Assembly: GCA_027489965.1 (NCBI GenBank)
Contig: JAIXZA010000149.1
Location: 1-46,615, forward strand
Length of the DNA: 46,615 nt
Origin: Verrucomicrobiaceae bacterium
GTDB lineage: Bacteria > Verrucomicrobiota > Verrucomicrobiia > Verrucomicrobiales > Verrucomicrobiaceae
Direction: 5' to 3'
In this document: piece by piece, positions 1 through 9,065 of the stretch
Layout: the number at the start of each line of letters is the position of its first letter
Position numbering within the stretch: position 1 is the first letter of the stretch
Translations under genes and position numbers: made by a program
Notes under the pieces: model-generated
The model's database searches: none
Seen by the model: only the letters and a program-made list of their open reading frames with translations
Told to the model about the DNA's origin: nothing

Positions 1-52
1 ACCAGACCGCTCTACAGGCAAGGATCTGGTTTAATTTCTCGCAAGGAACGGC

Positions 53-943
53 TCAACGGAAATGCTCCCAGCCGCCCTGCGTCAGTCCAGCTTCATTCAT
101 ATCGGCGACGAGTTGACCGATGCAGCTCAATTTCAGATTTGGAAAAGCCTGTTTCCATAATGAGCTAAAGTCGGAAGAGGCTTCCGATGATAGAGCAAAC
201 AGCAGCTCGTAATCCTCTCCATCTCCTAAAGCTTGTTCGAGGCTGCATCCACGAGTCTTTGGCACATCAGCGGCTGACAATTGATAGCCGAGTCCACCAC
301 TTACAGCCAGTCGTGGCAAGTCTTTCGCCAAACCATCACTGAGATCCATCATCGCCGTAATCGGCAGATTTTGGGCCAACCAATGTGCCTCGGCCAATCT
401 GGGACTAAAACGCAGATGTTTGCCGCGTATGGAGCCTCCAAGCTGACCTGTAACCCAAAGCGTATCGCCAGCCTGAGCCTTACTCCGAGCCAACCATCTT
501 TTGGCGGGTGCAGAGCCTGTCATGCTGACGGTGATGATGAGTTGGTCTCCACGCGATGTCTCGCCACCGACAATATTCACATTGTGCAATTCCGCCATGG
601 AACGCAGGCCCGCATAGACATTCACGATTCGTTTTACTGACGTTGTCGGCGGGGCAATGAGCGTTATGAGCGCATGGTGAGGTGTCGCGGCCATCGCCGC
701 AAAATCACTGATCACTCGAGCCATAGCTTTCCGTCCGATGAGTCGGGGTGGCGTCTCAGTGGTAAAGTGGACACCCTCGACCACCGTGTCAGTTTTTAAA
801 AGAAGGTGCTCTCCGCGATTGGGCGGCTGAACCACAGCACAATCATCTCCAGGTCCCGCAATGACACTGGCATCAAATTTGAGCCCCGCCACTAAACGAC
901 GAATCAGGGCATCTTCGCCGATGTCTGCCAGAGTCTGCATCAC
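53..943 (-). CDS. thiL: Thiamine-monophosphate kinase
   Basis: Phosphorylates thiamine monophosphate to thiamine pyrophosphate with ATP in the cytoplasm, the last step of cofactor synthesis. The 296-residue length fits the family. Visible ThiL/AIR-synthase-fold motifs are GPGDDCAVV near residues 30-38, TDTVVEGVHF at 51-60 (Mg/ATP site), GGETSRG, MDLSDGLAKDL in the middle and GDGEDYELLFAL towards the C-terminus. The reading frame opens with GTG immediately followed by ATG. The GTG overlaps the stop of the upstream CPBP protease gene (GTGA, 4 nt), so translation is probably coupled and the gene is last in a sppA-CPBP-thiL run. Identification is firm; only the choice between the adjacent GTG and ATG is open. 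Confidence 0.96.
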   Translation of the reverse strand: MMQTLADIGEDALIRRLVAGLKFDASVIAGPGDDCAVVQPPNRGEHLLLKTDTVVEGVHFTTETPPRLIGRKAMARVISDFAAMAATPHHALITLIAPPTTSVKRIVNVYAGLRSMAELHNVNIVGGETSRGDQLIITVSMTGSAPAKRWLARSKAQAGDTLWVTGQLGGSIRGKHLRFSPRLAEAHWLAQNLPITAMMDLSDGLAKDLPRLAVSGGLGYQLSAADVPKTRGCSLEQALGDGEDYELLFALSSEASSDFSSLWKQAFPNLKLSCIGQLVADMNEAGLTQGGWEHFR

Positions 944-1773
944 TGCATTTCAGGAAAAAAGATCATCACCACTAGGCTTGTGGCATTGAATAAACCATGC
1001 ATCACCATGGGCACCAACAGACTGCCGGTCAGCTCATAAACAGCGCAAAAAATCAGCGCAAGGATCGTCAGTGGCACCACCGTCCCCACATGAAGATGCA
1101 CCACGGCAAAGAGCAGCGAAGTGCAGATGGCAGCGAAGTAGCCGTCTGTGTATTTTTTTAGCACCCCATAGAAGAATCCACGAAAAACCGTCTCCTCGAC
1201 CAATGGCGCAATGATGGCTGCAGAGACGACCATCAGCGCTTTAGCCAACGGATCTTTACAGGCCCGAAAGGCCTCGACGGTTTCCTGATTACTCATGTCT
1301 GGCCAGAACTCCTTCATCCAAGCCTGCACTGCATAAACAGAGCCCCCCACGCAAAGCAGCGTCGGCAACATCAAGGCGACACCAATGCCCAGCACCATCA
1401 GTGGCGAAATCTGACGCAGGCCAAAAAGATCCACCAGATTCAGGCCACGCATCACATTCAGATAAGCCAGTAGCAGCGAACACATGCCTAGCTGAACCAC
1501 GATACCCATGAGGCCATTATTGACGGTAAGCTGCATGGCAGCATCCGCATCCTCCTTGTTTGGACTGGCTTGGTTCAGCCCGCCCAGCAGCAGCAAAGCA
1601 ATGCTCCCCAAGACGAACGCATCTCCAATGGCAAAGCTTCGCACATCCACATGCCCGCCCCAATTCATCTCGGTCGCAGGACCAAGCATTCGATAAGCAA
1701 CCACGCCAAAGATGGCCGCAAAACAGGCCAGCCAGGTCAAATCCAATAAAACGCCAAGTGTCGGTGCATCCAT
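940..1773 (-). CDS. CPBP family intramembrane metalloprotease
   Basis: A polytopic membrane protein of 277 residues with the CPBP (CAAX protease and bacteriocin-processing, Rce1-like) signature. It has EETVFRGFFYG with Glu193/Glu194 and Arg198, a second motif FAVVHLHVG with His226, and a third, MHGLFNATS, with His259. These are the expected catalytic and metal-binding positions of the glutamate-type intramembrane protease fold. About seven hydrophobic segments are visible. Substrate cannot be predicted; bacterial members range from bacteriocin immunity to protein processing. The gene starts 14 nt after the sppA stop and overlaps thiL by 4 nt, so the three are likely one transcript. A membrane protease beside a signal peptide peptidase suggests, but does not prove, a shared role in membrane protein turnover. 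Confidence 0.9.
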   Translation of the reverse strand: MDAPTLGVLLDLTWLACFAAIFGVVAYRMLGPATEMNWGGHVDVRSFAIGDAFVLGSIALLLLGGLNQASPNKEDADAAMQLTVNNGLMGIVVQLGMCSLLLAYLNVMRGLNLVDLFGLRQISPLMVLGIGVALMLPTLLCVGGSVYAVQAWMKEFWPDMSNQETVEAFRACKDPLAKALMVVSAAIIAPLVEETVFRGFFYGVLKKYTDGYFAAICTSLLFAVVHLHVGTVVPLTILALIFCAVYELTGSLLVPMVMHGLFNATSLVVMIFFPEMQ

Positions 1774-1787
1774 GAGAGTCGGTGACT

Positions 1788-2801
1788 TCAGCGCAAATAA
1801 GAGCCTGGCAAGTAATACATCATCCCCGGCTGCAACTTCGTGAGTGCACCGCCGGTCAAATCCAGCTCAATCTTTGCCGGTGACTTAGTGCTACGAGCGG
1901 ACAGCCCGAGAGCATCCAGGAATGTGGGGGCCGAGTGATACTTCACCACCGCAGCTTCGGGTGCCTTACCCAGTTCCTTGGCTAAAGCATACGCATCCTC
2001 AATGTAACCGATCTGATCCACCAGCTTAGCGGCCAGAGCTTGTCGGCCGGTGACCACACGACCATCAGCCACGGTATTTCTCAGGACATCCTTTGGCACT
2101 TTTCGCGCCTCTGAGACGATCCCGAGAAATCGATCATACATCTCATTGACCAAGGCCTGGACATACACTTTTTCATCCTCGCGCATGGGCCGTGCACCAC
2201 TGAGCGTGTCCTTAAAGGCACCACTGGTGAACGTTTGTGATCCCAGCCCTACCTTACCAAAAAGTTCATGGTAATTCATGGACTCCATGATCACACCAAT
2301 ACTGGCTGTAAGCGTCGTTTCACTAGCGATGACCTTGGTGGCCCCACAGGCCACATAGTAACCACCACTCGCAGCCACAGAGTCCATGTAAACCACCACA
2401 GGCTTCTTAGCGGCAGCCTTTTTCACAGCATTATAAATAATGTCGGATGCCGTCACCTCACCGCCTGGTGAATTCACCCGCAGCACAATGGCCTTTACCG
2501 CATCATCATCCACAGCCTGCTCTAGAGCGCGCTTCATGCCATCCACACTTGGCAGCGCCTCCTCCAGAAAACCACCCGTGCTCATGGAGCTGATGATACC
2601 TTCCAAATCCAAGTGAACAATCTTACTCAGAGCTTCGACCTGGCCTTTGCTGACCAGCTTCTCGGTCAAAGGCTCCACTTCATCGGTCTGCCCCGATTCA
2701 GCACCGAGCAGAGCCGCCGTTTGAATCAGGTTAAAGCACACACTCAAACCCAGGGCCACAACCAACGCTGCGATCAAACATCCAATAGTCGTTTTATTCA
2801 T
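1788..2801 (-). CDS. sppA: Signal peptide peptidase SppA (36-kDa type)
   Basis: A serine protease of the S49 family that degrades cleaved signal peptides in the inner membrane. From the chosen ATG the protein has 337 residues, starting MNKTTIGCLIAALVVALGLS, an N-terminal membrane anchor. The nucleophile is Ser145 in AASGGYYVACGAT, and the general base is Lys197 in SGAFKDTLSG; their spacing of about 52 residues is typical of the short SppA. VNSPGG (about 109-114) forms the oxyanion region. The frame is open further upstream to 2960, but that stretch would overlap the end of the upstream lipoprotein gene and lacks SppA features, so the anchor Met at 2801 is preferred. The CPBP protease gene follows after 14 nt. 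Confidence 0.95.
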   Translation of the reverse strand: MNKTTIGCLIAALVVALGLSVCFNLIQTAALLGAESGQTDEVEPLTEKLVSKGQVEALSKIVHLDLEGIISSMSTGGFLEEALPSVDGMKRALEQAVDDDAVKAIVLRVNSPGGEVTASDIIYNAVKKAAAKKPVVVYMDSVAASGGYYVACGATKVIASETTLTASIGVIMESMNYHELFGKVGLGSQTFTSGAFKDTLSGARPMREDEKVYVQALVNEMYDRFLGIVSEARKVPKDVLRNTVADGRVVTGRQALAAKLVDQIGYIEDAYALAKELGKAPEAAVVKYHSAPTFLDALGLSARSTKSPAKIELDLTGGALTKLQPGMMYYLPGSYLR

Positions 2802-2898
2802 GTCAGCGAACCTAGGCCGCGATTGAAACACTGGCAAGTGAGCTCCTGATGGAACTTGCCAATAATTGAACCCTTTGCACTTCCGTGTTTCACGGCCG

Positions 2899-3750
2899 TC
2901 ATTTATCCTCCAACACGATGCGAAAACCGACACTGTTACTACGATAGTTTTCAGGGTCATGAGTTCGGTGAGAACTAAACAAGGTCTCAGGTCTTGCCGT
3001 CATCCAAGAACCTCCGCGTAAAACGCGCCAATCTTGACCTGGCCTGAATCGATCATCACACCACTCCCATAAATTCCCACTCATGTCATAGAGTCCATAA
3101 CGATTCGGCTTTGAGACACGAAGGCCCACCTTATTGTGACGAAAACGATCTTTAAATCCGGCAATATGATTCTCAGGGAAATCAAAGCGTGATTCCATGC
3201 CCGCTAAATTGCCCACTCCACTGGGTGGTGGCCAAGCTTGTCCCCAAGGATAGAAGCTAATGTTGCCTTTCCCCTTGGCTTCTGGAGCAGTTTCTTTTGA
3301 TTCAAGATGTCCAATACCCACCGCGCAGCTCCACTCGTGATCGCTAGGCAATCGATAGCGCTGCTCATTTTTCAAGAGTCCTTTAGCGCGCTCTTTCTGC
3401 GTTAACCATGCACAATAAGCGACTGCCTCAGTCCAACTAACATTGCAGGCGGCTTTAGATGCGTTTTCACCTGAGCTTCCCTTGATTCCGAGTGCTGCAT
3501 GAAACTCAGCCATCTGCGCTTCGGAAACCTCCTCAATTGAAAAGAGAAGCTGGGAAGCCGTTACCTCATCAGGTGCCTCTAAACTCACCATTGGCACAGG
3601 AGAAAAGAACATACCCTGACTGTTCAGCCACAAAGAAGGCACGGAGTGCTTTTGCTCATGTGTCGAACAGCCAGAGCTGAAAACTAGCCAAGCTCCGACC
3701 GCCATCCGGCATCTCAATTTCAAAAAACGAAAAGCATACTTCATCATCAA
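2899..3750 (-). CDS. Lipoprotein with formylglycine-generating-enzyme (SUMF1) fold
   Basis: A 283-residue exported protein. After a short basic start and a hydrophobic stretch there is a lipobox-like FSSGC at about residues 25-29, so it is probably a lipoprotein. The rest matches the FGE-sulfatase/SUMF1 domain: VSWTEAVAYCAWLT, YRLPSDHEWSCAVG, YGLYDMSGNLWEWCDD, RVLRGGSW and the C-terminal NSVGFRIVLE. Family members include true formylglycine-generating enzymes, EgtB-like oxygenases and many non-catalytic binding proteins; nothing here identifies a partner, and no sulfatase gene lies in the window. It is read in the same direction as sppA, 97 nt upstream of it. The 273 nt upstream (3751-4023) are AT-rich, without a convincing promoter match. 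Confidence 0.88.
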   Translation of the reverse strand: MMMKYAFRFLKLRCRMAVGAWLVFSSGCSTHEQKHSVPSLWLNSQGMFFSPVPMVSLEAPDEVTASQLLFSIEEVSEAQMAEFHAALGIKGSSGENASKAACNVSWTEAVAYCAWLTQKERAKGLLKNEQRYRLPSDHEWSCAVGIGHLESKETAPEAKGKGNISFYPWGQAWPPPSGVGNLAGMESRFDFPENHIAGFKDRFRHNKVGLRVSKPNRYGLYDMSGNLWEWCDDRFRPGQDWRVLRGGSWMTARPETLFSSHRTHDPENYRSNSVGFRIVLEDK

Positions 3751-4023
3751 AAGCTTGCTATGAATGAAGGAAAACTCAAAGCCTCATCATAGCCAAGATA
3801 GTCACTCATAAAGAATAAAGAATATTCACAGAATCCGCAACTAGCTCAAAATCAGCACTTAAAATATTACGCTTTAAAAACCTTACTCTAATTCCATAAA
3901 AACCTTCAACTTTCCTAGATTTAGGCCCAGACACTGCTTTTGTTCAAAGTAGATCTCTTTGTTTCCAACGCTTCAGTGTCTCAAGAGACTCATTTTATTT
4001 AGCCACCTCGGCGCACCTTAATC

Positions 4024-4230
4024 ATGTTAGACATTCAGAGAGAAAAGTTTGAAACACGCGACCGCCTAAAACAGGCTGGTCTAAGTGATTTGGAGATCAA
4101 GGTGCAACTGAACGAGGAACTGAAGCCTTTTAAGCCCGCTTTTATCAATGGCAAAAGGATCAAAAAAGAGATTCCGCCACTTGAACCAAAACCCCTAAAA
4201 AGATCAAAGCGCTCTCAGGTTGGATATTGA
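4024..4230 (+). CDS. Small basic hypothetical protein (68 aa)
   Basis: An unrecognised 68-residue ORF beginning MLDIQREKFETRDRLKQAG and ending in a Lys/Arg/Pro-rich tail. The first 30 residues look helical and charged, followed by a proline-lysine segment. There is no Shine-Dalgarno-like sequence before the ATG and no clear promoter. In its favour, it is the only sizeable plausible ORF between the divergent FGE-like gene and the convergent ilvA remnant, and its composition is protein-like. It could be spurious. Function unknown. Confidence 0.45.
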   Translation: MLDIQREKFETRDRLKQAGLSDLEIKVQLNEELKPFKPAFINGKRIKKEIPPLEPKPLKRSKRSQVGY

Positions 4231-4261
4231 GTCTTCCGCAAATAAGCAATAACCGCGTCTT

Positions 4262-5840
4262 TTACCCGACTAAACGCGCAGACGTTTCGGCATCTAGGAC
4301 TTTACAGAGCCGATATCCTTCCCCATGGCTGGGAAGCGACTCCAAAAAGGATGCCCGCTCTGCCGAGGTGCTGAAATCAAGACCGATCAAGGCACGGCCA
4401 ATGCGCTCACCGGATTGACGATAGTTAAAATAACACATGCTGGCACAGCCGCGTAGTCGCTGATCTAGAAAGGCATGAAGAGCCCCAGGGCGCTCGTAAA
4501 AATCCAGTCGTAAAAACAGCGGTTGCGACAACAAATCTCCACGCAGTGGAATGGCGCGAAAAGCGACATCAATTGCGCCCGTGAGATCTTCCCAGCGGTA
4601 GCCATGGGCATCAAGTTTAGTGGGCAACGCTTCTAGAAGACTTGGTTCATCGGCACTGATCGTAAAAGCTGGCCAAGCCTGATCACCATGCGTTTTCCCA
4701 TACTGAAAATCGGTAATGTTTAGACCCGCAAAGCAGGCATCCAATAAACTTAGCATACTGCCCTCTCGCTCGGAAATTTGCACGCGAATCGTGCGACTCT
4801 TCAGGCTGCTTGCCCCCTCTGATTGGGCGATGAGACCTAGCTGCAGGAAGTCGATGTTAGCTCCGCACAGCACTACAAGGACCCGCTTGCCGATCAACTG
4901 TGCACGATGCTTCAGCACTGCCGCCAGCCCCATGGCTCCTGAAGGCTCGGAAATACAGCGAAGCCCTTCCCAGAGGGTGCGGATAGCGTGACTGACCTCT
5001 CCATTGGTCACCGTCTCGATGCGATCCAGTGTCTCCTGACACACTGCAAACGGCAGATCACCGGCCCGCTTCACCGCCGTGCCATCGCAAAAGAGATCCA
5101 CATTTTCCAAGGTCACAGGCTGACCCGCAGATAGGGCCGCCTTCATGGAGGCCTGACCCACGCCCTCGACGCCAATGCACTCGATCTCTGGCCAATACGT
5201 CTTCAGCCAAAGAGAAACACCCGCAGCCATGCCACCACCGCCTATTTGCAGATACACCGCATCAAAAGGCCCCTGCCCTGAGAGCACGACCTCATCAGCC
5301 AAAGTTCCCTGCCCTGCCATCACCTTAAGATCATACATAAACCGCACCACTCGCCGCCTGATCTAGTTTAGCCGCAGCGACAGCCTCATCATAGCTATCA
5401 CCAGCCAGCCTGATTTCCACAAACTCACCGCCATGGGTCATCACAGCCGTTTGCTTCACTCTCGGCGTGGAGCGTGGCATGTAGATTCGAGCACGGATAC
5501 CCAGCGTCTTTGCTGCCAGCGCAACCCCCTGCGCATGATTTCCGGCAGAGGCCGTCACGACTCCGCGAGCAGACTCATCCGGCGTCAGCACCGCCATGCG
5601 ATTGCAGGCCCCACGCCATTTGTAGGCCTTGATCGGAGACACATCTTCACGCTTCACCCAAATCTCCGGCCCAGGCCCTGCTATCGGCAAAAGCTCCAAA
5701 GGTGTTGGCTTGCCGAATCGATAGACCCGCCCACGCGCCAGTAAAGTTTCCTGCCGCAACCGGCCACTGAGTGATTCATCCTGAATTGCCATAGTGTCAG
5801 CGTTAGCCGCCAGACCTAACTTTGTAAATGAATCATCCAC
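4262..5840 (-). pseudogene. ilvA: Threonine ammonia-lyase (biosynthetic), split by frameshift
   Basis: A PLP enzyme that converts threonine to 2-oxobutanoate, the committed step of isoleucine synthesis. The first frame (5840-5331, 169 residues) carries VKREDVSPIKAYKWRGA with the PLP lysine at about residue 74 and SAGNHAQGVA at 98-107. It ends at TGA just where the family reads YV-(about 4 residues)-D-x-x-V-I/M-AGQGT. The second frame (to 4262) resumes with YDLKVMAGQGTLADE, then the phosphate-binding loop GGGGMAAG and C-terminal ACT-like regulatory domains (VQISEREGSMLSLLDAC, FYERPGALHAFLD). Together they give about 525 residues, normal for long IlvA. Compared with the family, about 11 nt are missing near 5331-5338. 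No slippery heptamer is visible. An ATG of the second frame (5338-5336) lies just before the first-frame stop, so coupled synthesis of two halves cannot be excluded. Confidence 0.85.
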
Positions 5841-5979
5841 CCTGCAAAGCTGACGCTTCTTGATTGGATAGACTGCGGAAAGCAGCGTGGTCGGCAGCAG
5901 TGGTCATGAGAAAAAAGGCCACAAGAAATTTCAGGTCGATCATGATCCACAGGAAACCCACGGTCTGAACGAATATCGC

Positions 5980-6468
5980 TCACGAAGCCCCTACAGATGT
6001 GGCCTGCTTATGCTGTATTCTCCACCACTGCAAAAACCACAACGCCGCACTGATAATGGAAACACTGCCACAGATAAAAAAAGAAAAACCATGCCAACGA
6101 GGAAAGTGGCCGAGCGAAAGTCGAGAATGATCGGGAGCCCTGTAAGCCAAATGTTCCGTTCCTTCAGCATAGCCTGCGATATACTTTGCCATTTTGGCGG
6201 TCACGTCCCCAAAATCAAAACGCTCAGACACTTCGTCTGAGTAGGTTTTAGATAAATTGTCGCCAACGATCTTAAAAGAGACTTTACCCATAGGACGAGC
6301 CTCACTGGAAACTGGACGATCATGAATCTCATGTGACACCACCACGACCCTGACATCCTCCCAAAAGAGTGTTGGCAACTGAGCTAAAAAATCACCAGAA
6401 AGCCGAAGCTGTAGCAATCCATATAAACCGAAAACAATGAATTGCAGAAAGTACATGAATTTCGGCAT
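5980..6468 (-). CDS. DUF3592-like membrane protein
   Basis: A 162-residue protein with a hydrophobic segment at each end (about residues 5-24 and 128-147) and a polar domain between them. The central part follows the DUF3592 pattern: a Val/Ser-rich strand (VRVVVVSHEI), a region where an extended sheet is expected, then a segment resembling the family's Y-x-x-G-x-x-V-x-Y-x-P stretch (YIAGYAEGTEHLAYRAPDHS) shortly before the second membrane helix. The assignment is by pattern only and the match is loose. It lies upstream of ilvA on the same strand, separated by 139 nt, so it is probably independent. The 282 nt upstream (6469-6750), up to the divergent EF-hand gene, hold no recognisable feature apart from presumed promoters. 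Confidence 0.65.
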   Translation of the reverse strand: MPKFMYFLQFIVFGLYGLLQLRLSGDFLAQLPTLFWEDVRVVVVSHEIHDRPVSSEARPMGKVSFKIVGDNLSKTYSDEVSERFDFGDVTAKMAKYIAGYAEGTEHLAYRAPDHSRLSLGHFPRWHGFSFFICGSVSIISAALWFLQWWRIQHKQATSVGAS

Positions 6469-6771
6469 AGAAATCAGGCGCAGAGTTTAGGACTTTTGAG
6501 GCTCATCTTCAGACCAAACTGTATCCAACCGAATCTCTTCCACAAGACCCTTTACAGGACACCGCGCATGCAAGGCAGGTCGGAAATCACTAGAGCGATG
6601 CAACCGTCAGGAGATTTATTTTCTTGGTGAAGGACCTCCATTTCGATAGCTGTACTTTGGCCGAGTGGTAACCATAGCCGAACCATGATTCATCGCTGAA
6701 CAAGAAAACTTGAGGAAAAAGTTTCTTATTGTCATACAACCAGCATCGACATGTCACCGATGGTCGATCTT

Positions 6772-9012
6772 ATGAAAAAAACGGTTCTTCTATTTACCTT
6801 TGTTGCCGTAGCGACCACGGCCTACATTGCCTACGGTCAAGTGGCCGAACTGCGGGAGCGCTTTGACAACTTTGACAGCAACAAAGACGGCCAAATCTCT
6901 GGTGATGAATTGTCCGCTGCACCGATACTGAAAAAATTAGATCTCGATGGCAATGGCAGCCTAACCATGATCGAGGCGGCTAAAGCCCTCAAAAGCAAGT
7001 TTTCCTCCAAAAAGACTCCAGCTACATCAACATCAGCTGAATCCGGCTCTGAACGCAGCCTGTTTAATCAGCTGGACAAAAATAAGGATGGCAAACTAGA
7101 CAGCGGTGAAGTGCCAAAAAAACAATGGTTCTCTAGGCTCGACCGAGATAGCGATGGCCAGGTCACCTTTGAAGAAGCTAGTGCAGTCGTTGCTGAAATG
7201 CGTGAGCGCGGCGAAAATCTGCCTCGGCTTCCAGCCAGCTCCTCGTCTGCGATACCGGCTGCACCTGTTGAAGTCGCAGAAACAACAGAGGCCCCCTTGG
7301 TGCTCAAAGGCGCTACGGTCGGCGTTGGTAAACTGGTCGACGATCTCCTCTTAGCCAACCTCGGCGGAGCTTCTGAAAGACTCAGCTCTAGACTCAAAGG
7401 AAGCCAAGGTTTGGTTCTCGCCTACTTCGGAGCAACCTGCCCGATAAGTGGAAAACTGGGCCCTGAATTGGCACGTTTAGAAAAAGAAGCCGCCGATAAT
7501 AACATCCGCTTTATCTTGATCTGCCCGATCAAAACCGAGTCCCAAGAAGACATCCAGAAATTCATCTCCACGCATTTGCTGAAATCGCCCGTTGTTCACG
7601 ATCAGGATGGCCATATCACCGCAGCACTAGCCGGCACGACCACGACAGAGGTTTTCCTCATCGATACAGCCCGCACACTGCTTTATCGTGGTGCCATCAA
7701 TGATCAATACGGCCTTGGCTACAGCAAAGAAAAAGCCACCAAAACGTATCTTCGTGATGCCTTGACCGCACTGAAAAACAGTCGCTTACCAGACATTGCC
7801 GCAACCACGGCACCAGGTTGTGCCTTGGACATTCCAAAACAAACCGTAGCGGTCAAAACCGACATCACTTACCACCAGCACATTTCACGCATCCTACAAA
7901 CGCACTGCGTAGAATGTCATCACGACAAAGGCGTCGGCCCATTCAGCCTCACAAGCTACGAAGATGTCATCCAAAACGCCTCCATGATCCGCAAGCAAGT
8001 CGAACGTGGAGCCATGCCACCCTGGTTTGCAGCGGCTCAACCTGAGGATAAACACAGTCCCTGGATCAATGATGGTTCACTCACTTCAGAAGATAAAAAC
8101 ACCCTCCTTACGTGGCTAGCTAGCAACCGACCACAAGGCGACATCGCCCTTGCCCCCAAACCTCTTTCCTTTCCAGAAGACTGGGTACTCGGCAAGCCCG
8201 ACGCCATCATCCAGCTGCCCAATCCGGTGAACATCAGAGCGGAAGGAACCATGCCCTATCAATTCATCACAACCCAAACCAGCTTTACCGAAGACCGCTG
8301 GGTACAGGGTTACGAGATTCAGCCCACCGATAAAAGTGTCGTCCATCACGTCATCGTGCAAGTTCATGCCAAAGGCAGCAAAACCAGAGATCGCGATGAA
8401 GGCAGCGATGGTTACTGGGCTGCTTATGTGCCGGGAAATACTCATCACAAGTGGCCAGAAGGCTTTGCTAAAAAGCTACCAGCAGGATCTACCGTCAGCT
8501 TTCAGATTCACTACACACCCAATGGTAAAGCAACTCAGGATCAGCTAAAAATGGGCCTCATTTTTGCCAAAGAAACGCCTCGTTACATCGTCCACACCGC
8601 AGCCGTTTCCAATCACCGTCTCAAGATTCCTGCTGGAGAAGCCAACCACCTCGAAGTGAAAACTCAAAACGTGCCCATCGACATGCAGGTCATGTCCTAT
8701 ATGGCCCATATGCATGTTCGAGGTAAAGCCTTCAAATTTGAAGTCACACCACCTGGAGGTAAATCCGAGGTCCTACTCGACTTACCCAATTATGACTTCA
8801 ATTGGCAGCTGCGCTATGACTATGCCAAAACCCGCCTCATCCCCCAAGACAGCCAAGTGAAAATTACTGCCATTTACGACAATAGCACCAATAATCCAGC
8901 CAACCCAGACCCGACAAAAACCGTCCGTTGGGGCCCGCAAACGTCTGACGAAATGATGATTGGTTATATCGAGTACTTCACCCCGAATGCGGCCTGGGTC
9001 GCCATGAAGTAA
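6772..9012 (+). CDS. EF-hand / redoxin / haem c / copper monooxygenase-like fusion protein
   Basis: An exported multidomain protein of 746 residues. The start is set at the ATG giving MKKTVLLFTFVAVATTAY, a good signal peptide; an in-frame ATG lies 21 nt upstream. Residues below count from that upstream Met. Four EF-hand loops are visible: DSNKDGQISGDE (42-53), DLDGNGSLTMIE (64-75), DKNKDGKLDSGE (109-120) and DRDSDGQVTFEE (131-142). A redoxin/thioredoxin-like domain covers about 190-345, with a single cysteine in GATCPIS (Cys230) instead of CxxC. A haem c site HCVECHH (386-390 CxxCH) is followed by MPPWFA. The C-terminal 300 residues resemble copper type II ascorbate-dependent monooxygenases, with VVHHVIVQVH and AHMHVRG as probable copper-ligand histidines. 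Similar fusions are common in Verrucomicrobiota and Planctomycetota. Substrate unknown. Confidence 0.88.
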   Translation: MKKTVLLFTFVAVATTAYIAYGQVAELRERFDNFDSNKDGQISGDELSAAPILKKLDLDGNGSLTMIEAAKALKSKFSSKKTPATSTSAESGSERSLFNQLDKNKDGKLDSGEVPKKQWFSRLDRDSDGQVTFEEASAVVAEMRERGENLPRLPASSSSAIPAAPVEVAETTEAPLVLKGATVGVGKLVDDLLLANLGGASERLSSRLKGSQGLVLAYFGATCPISGKLGPELARLEKEAADNNIRFILICPIKTESQEDIQKFISTHLLKSPVVHDQDGHITAALAGTTTTEVFLIDTARTLLYRGAINDQYGLGYSKEKATKTYLRDALTALKNSRLPDIAATTAPGCALDIPKQTVAVKTDITYHQHISRILQTHCVECHHDKGVGPFSLTSYEDVIQNASMIRKQVERGAMPPWFAAAQPEDKHSPWINDGSLTSEDKNTLLTWLASNRPQGDIALAPKPLSFPEDWVLGKPDAIIQLPNPVNIRAEGTMPYQFITTQTSFTEDRWVQGYEIQPTDKSVVHHVIVQVHAKGSKTRDRDEGSDGYWAAYVPGNTHHKWPEGFAKKLPAGSTVSFQIHYTPNGKATQDQLKMGLIFAKETPRYIVHTAAVSNHRLKIPAGEANHLEVKTQNVPIDMQVMSYMAHMHVRGKAFKFEVTPPGGKSEVLLDLPNYDFNWQLRYDYAKTRLIPQDSQVKITAIYDNSTNNPANPDPTKTVRWGPQTSDEMMIGYIEYFTPNAAWVAMK

Positions 9013-9065
9013 AAGATTGCGTCGTATCACCCACGACCAACGCTTTCACAGACACAATCAAAACT

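Noticed and set aside
1..31. Inverted repeat ACCAGA...TCTGGT downstream of thiL as a terminator
   Set aside because: Only 6 bp with an 18-nt loop, and the expected U-tract would lie outside the window.
2802..2960. Longer N-terminus for SppA
   Set aside because: It would overlap the upstream lipoprotein gene by 62 nt and puts about 53 unrelated residues before a normal membrane anchor.
5325..5345. Programmed ribosomal frameshifting in ilvA
   Set aside because: No X-XXY-YYZ-type slippery heptamer, stimulatory hairpin or internal Shine-Dalgarno is visible, and a missing segment of the conserved sequence fits a deletion better.
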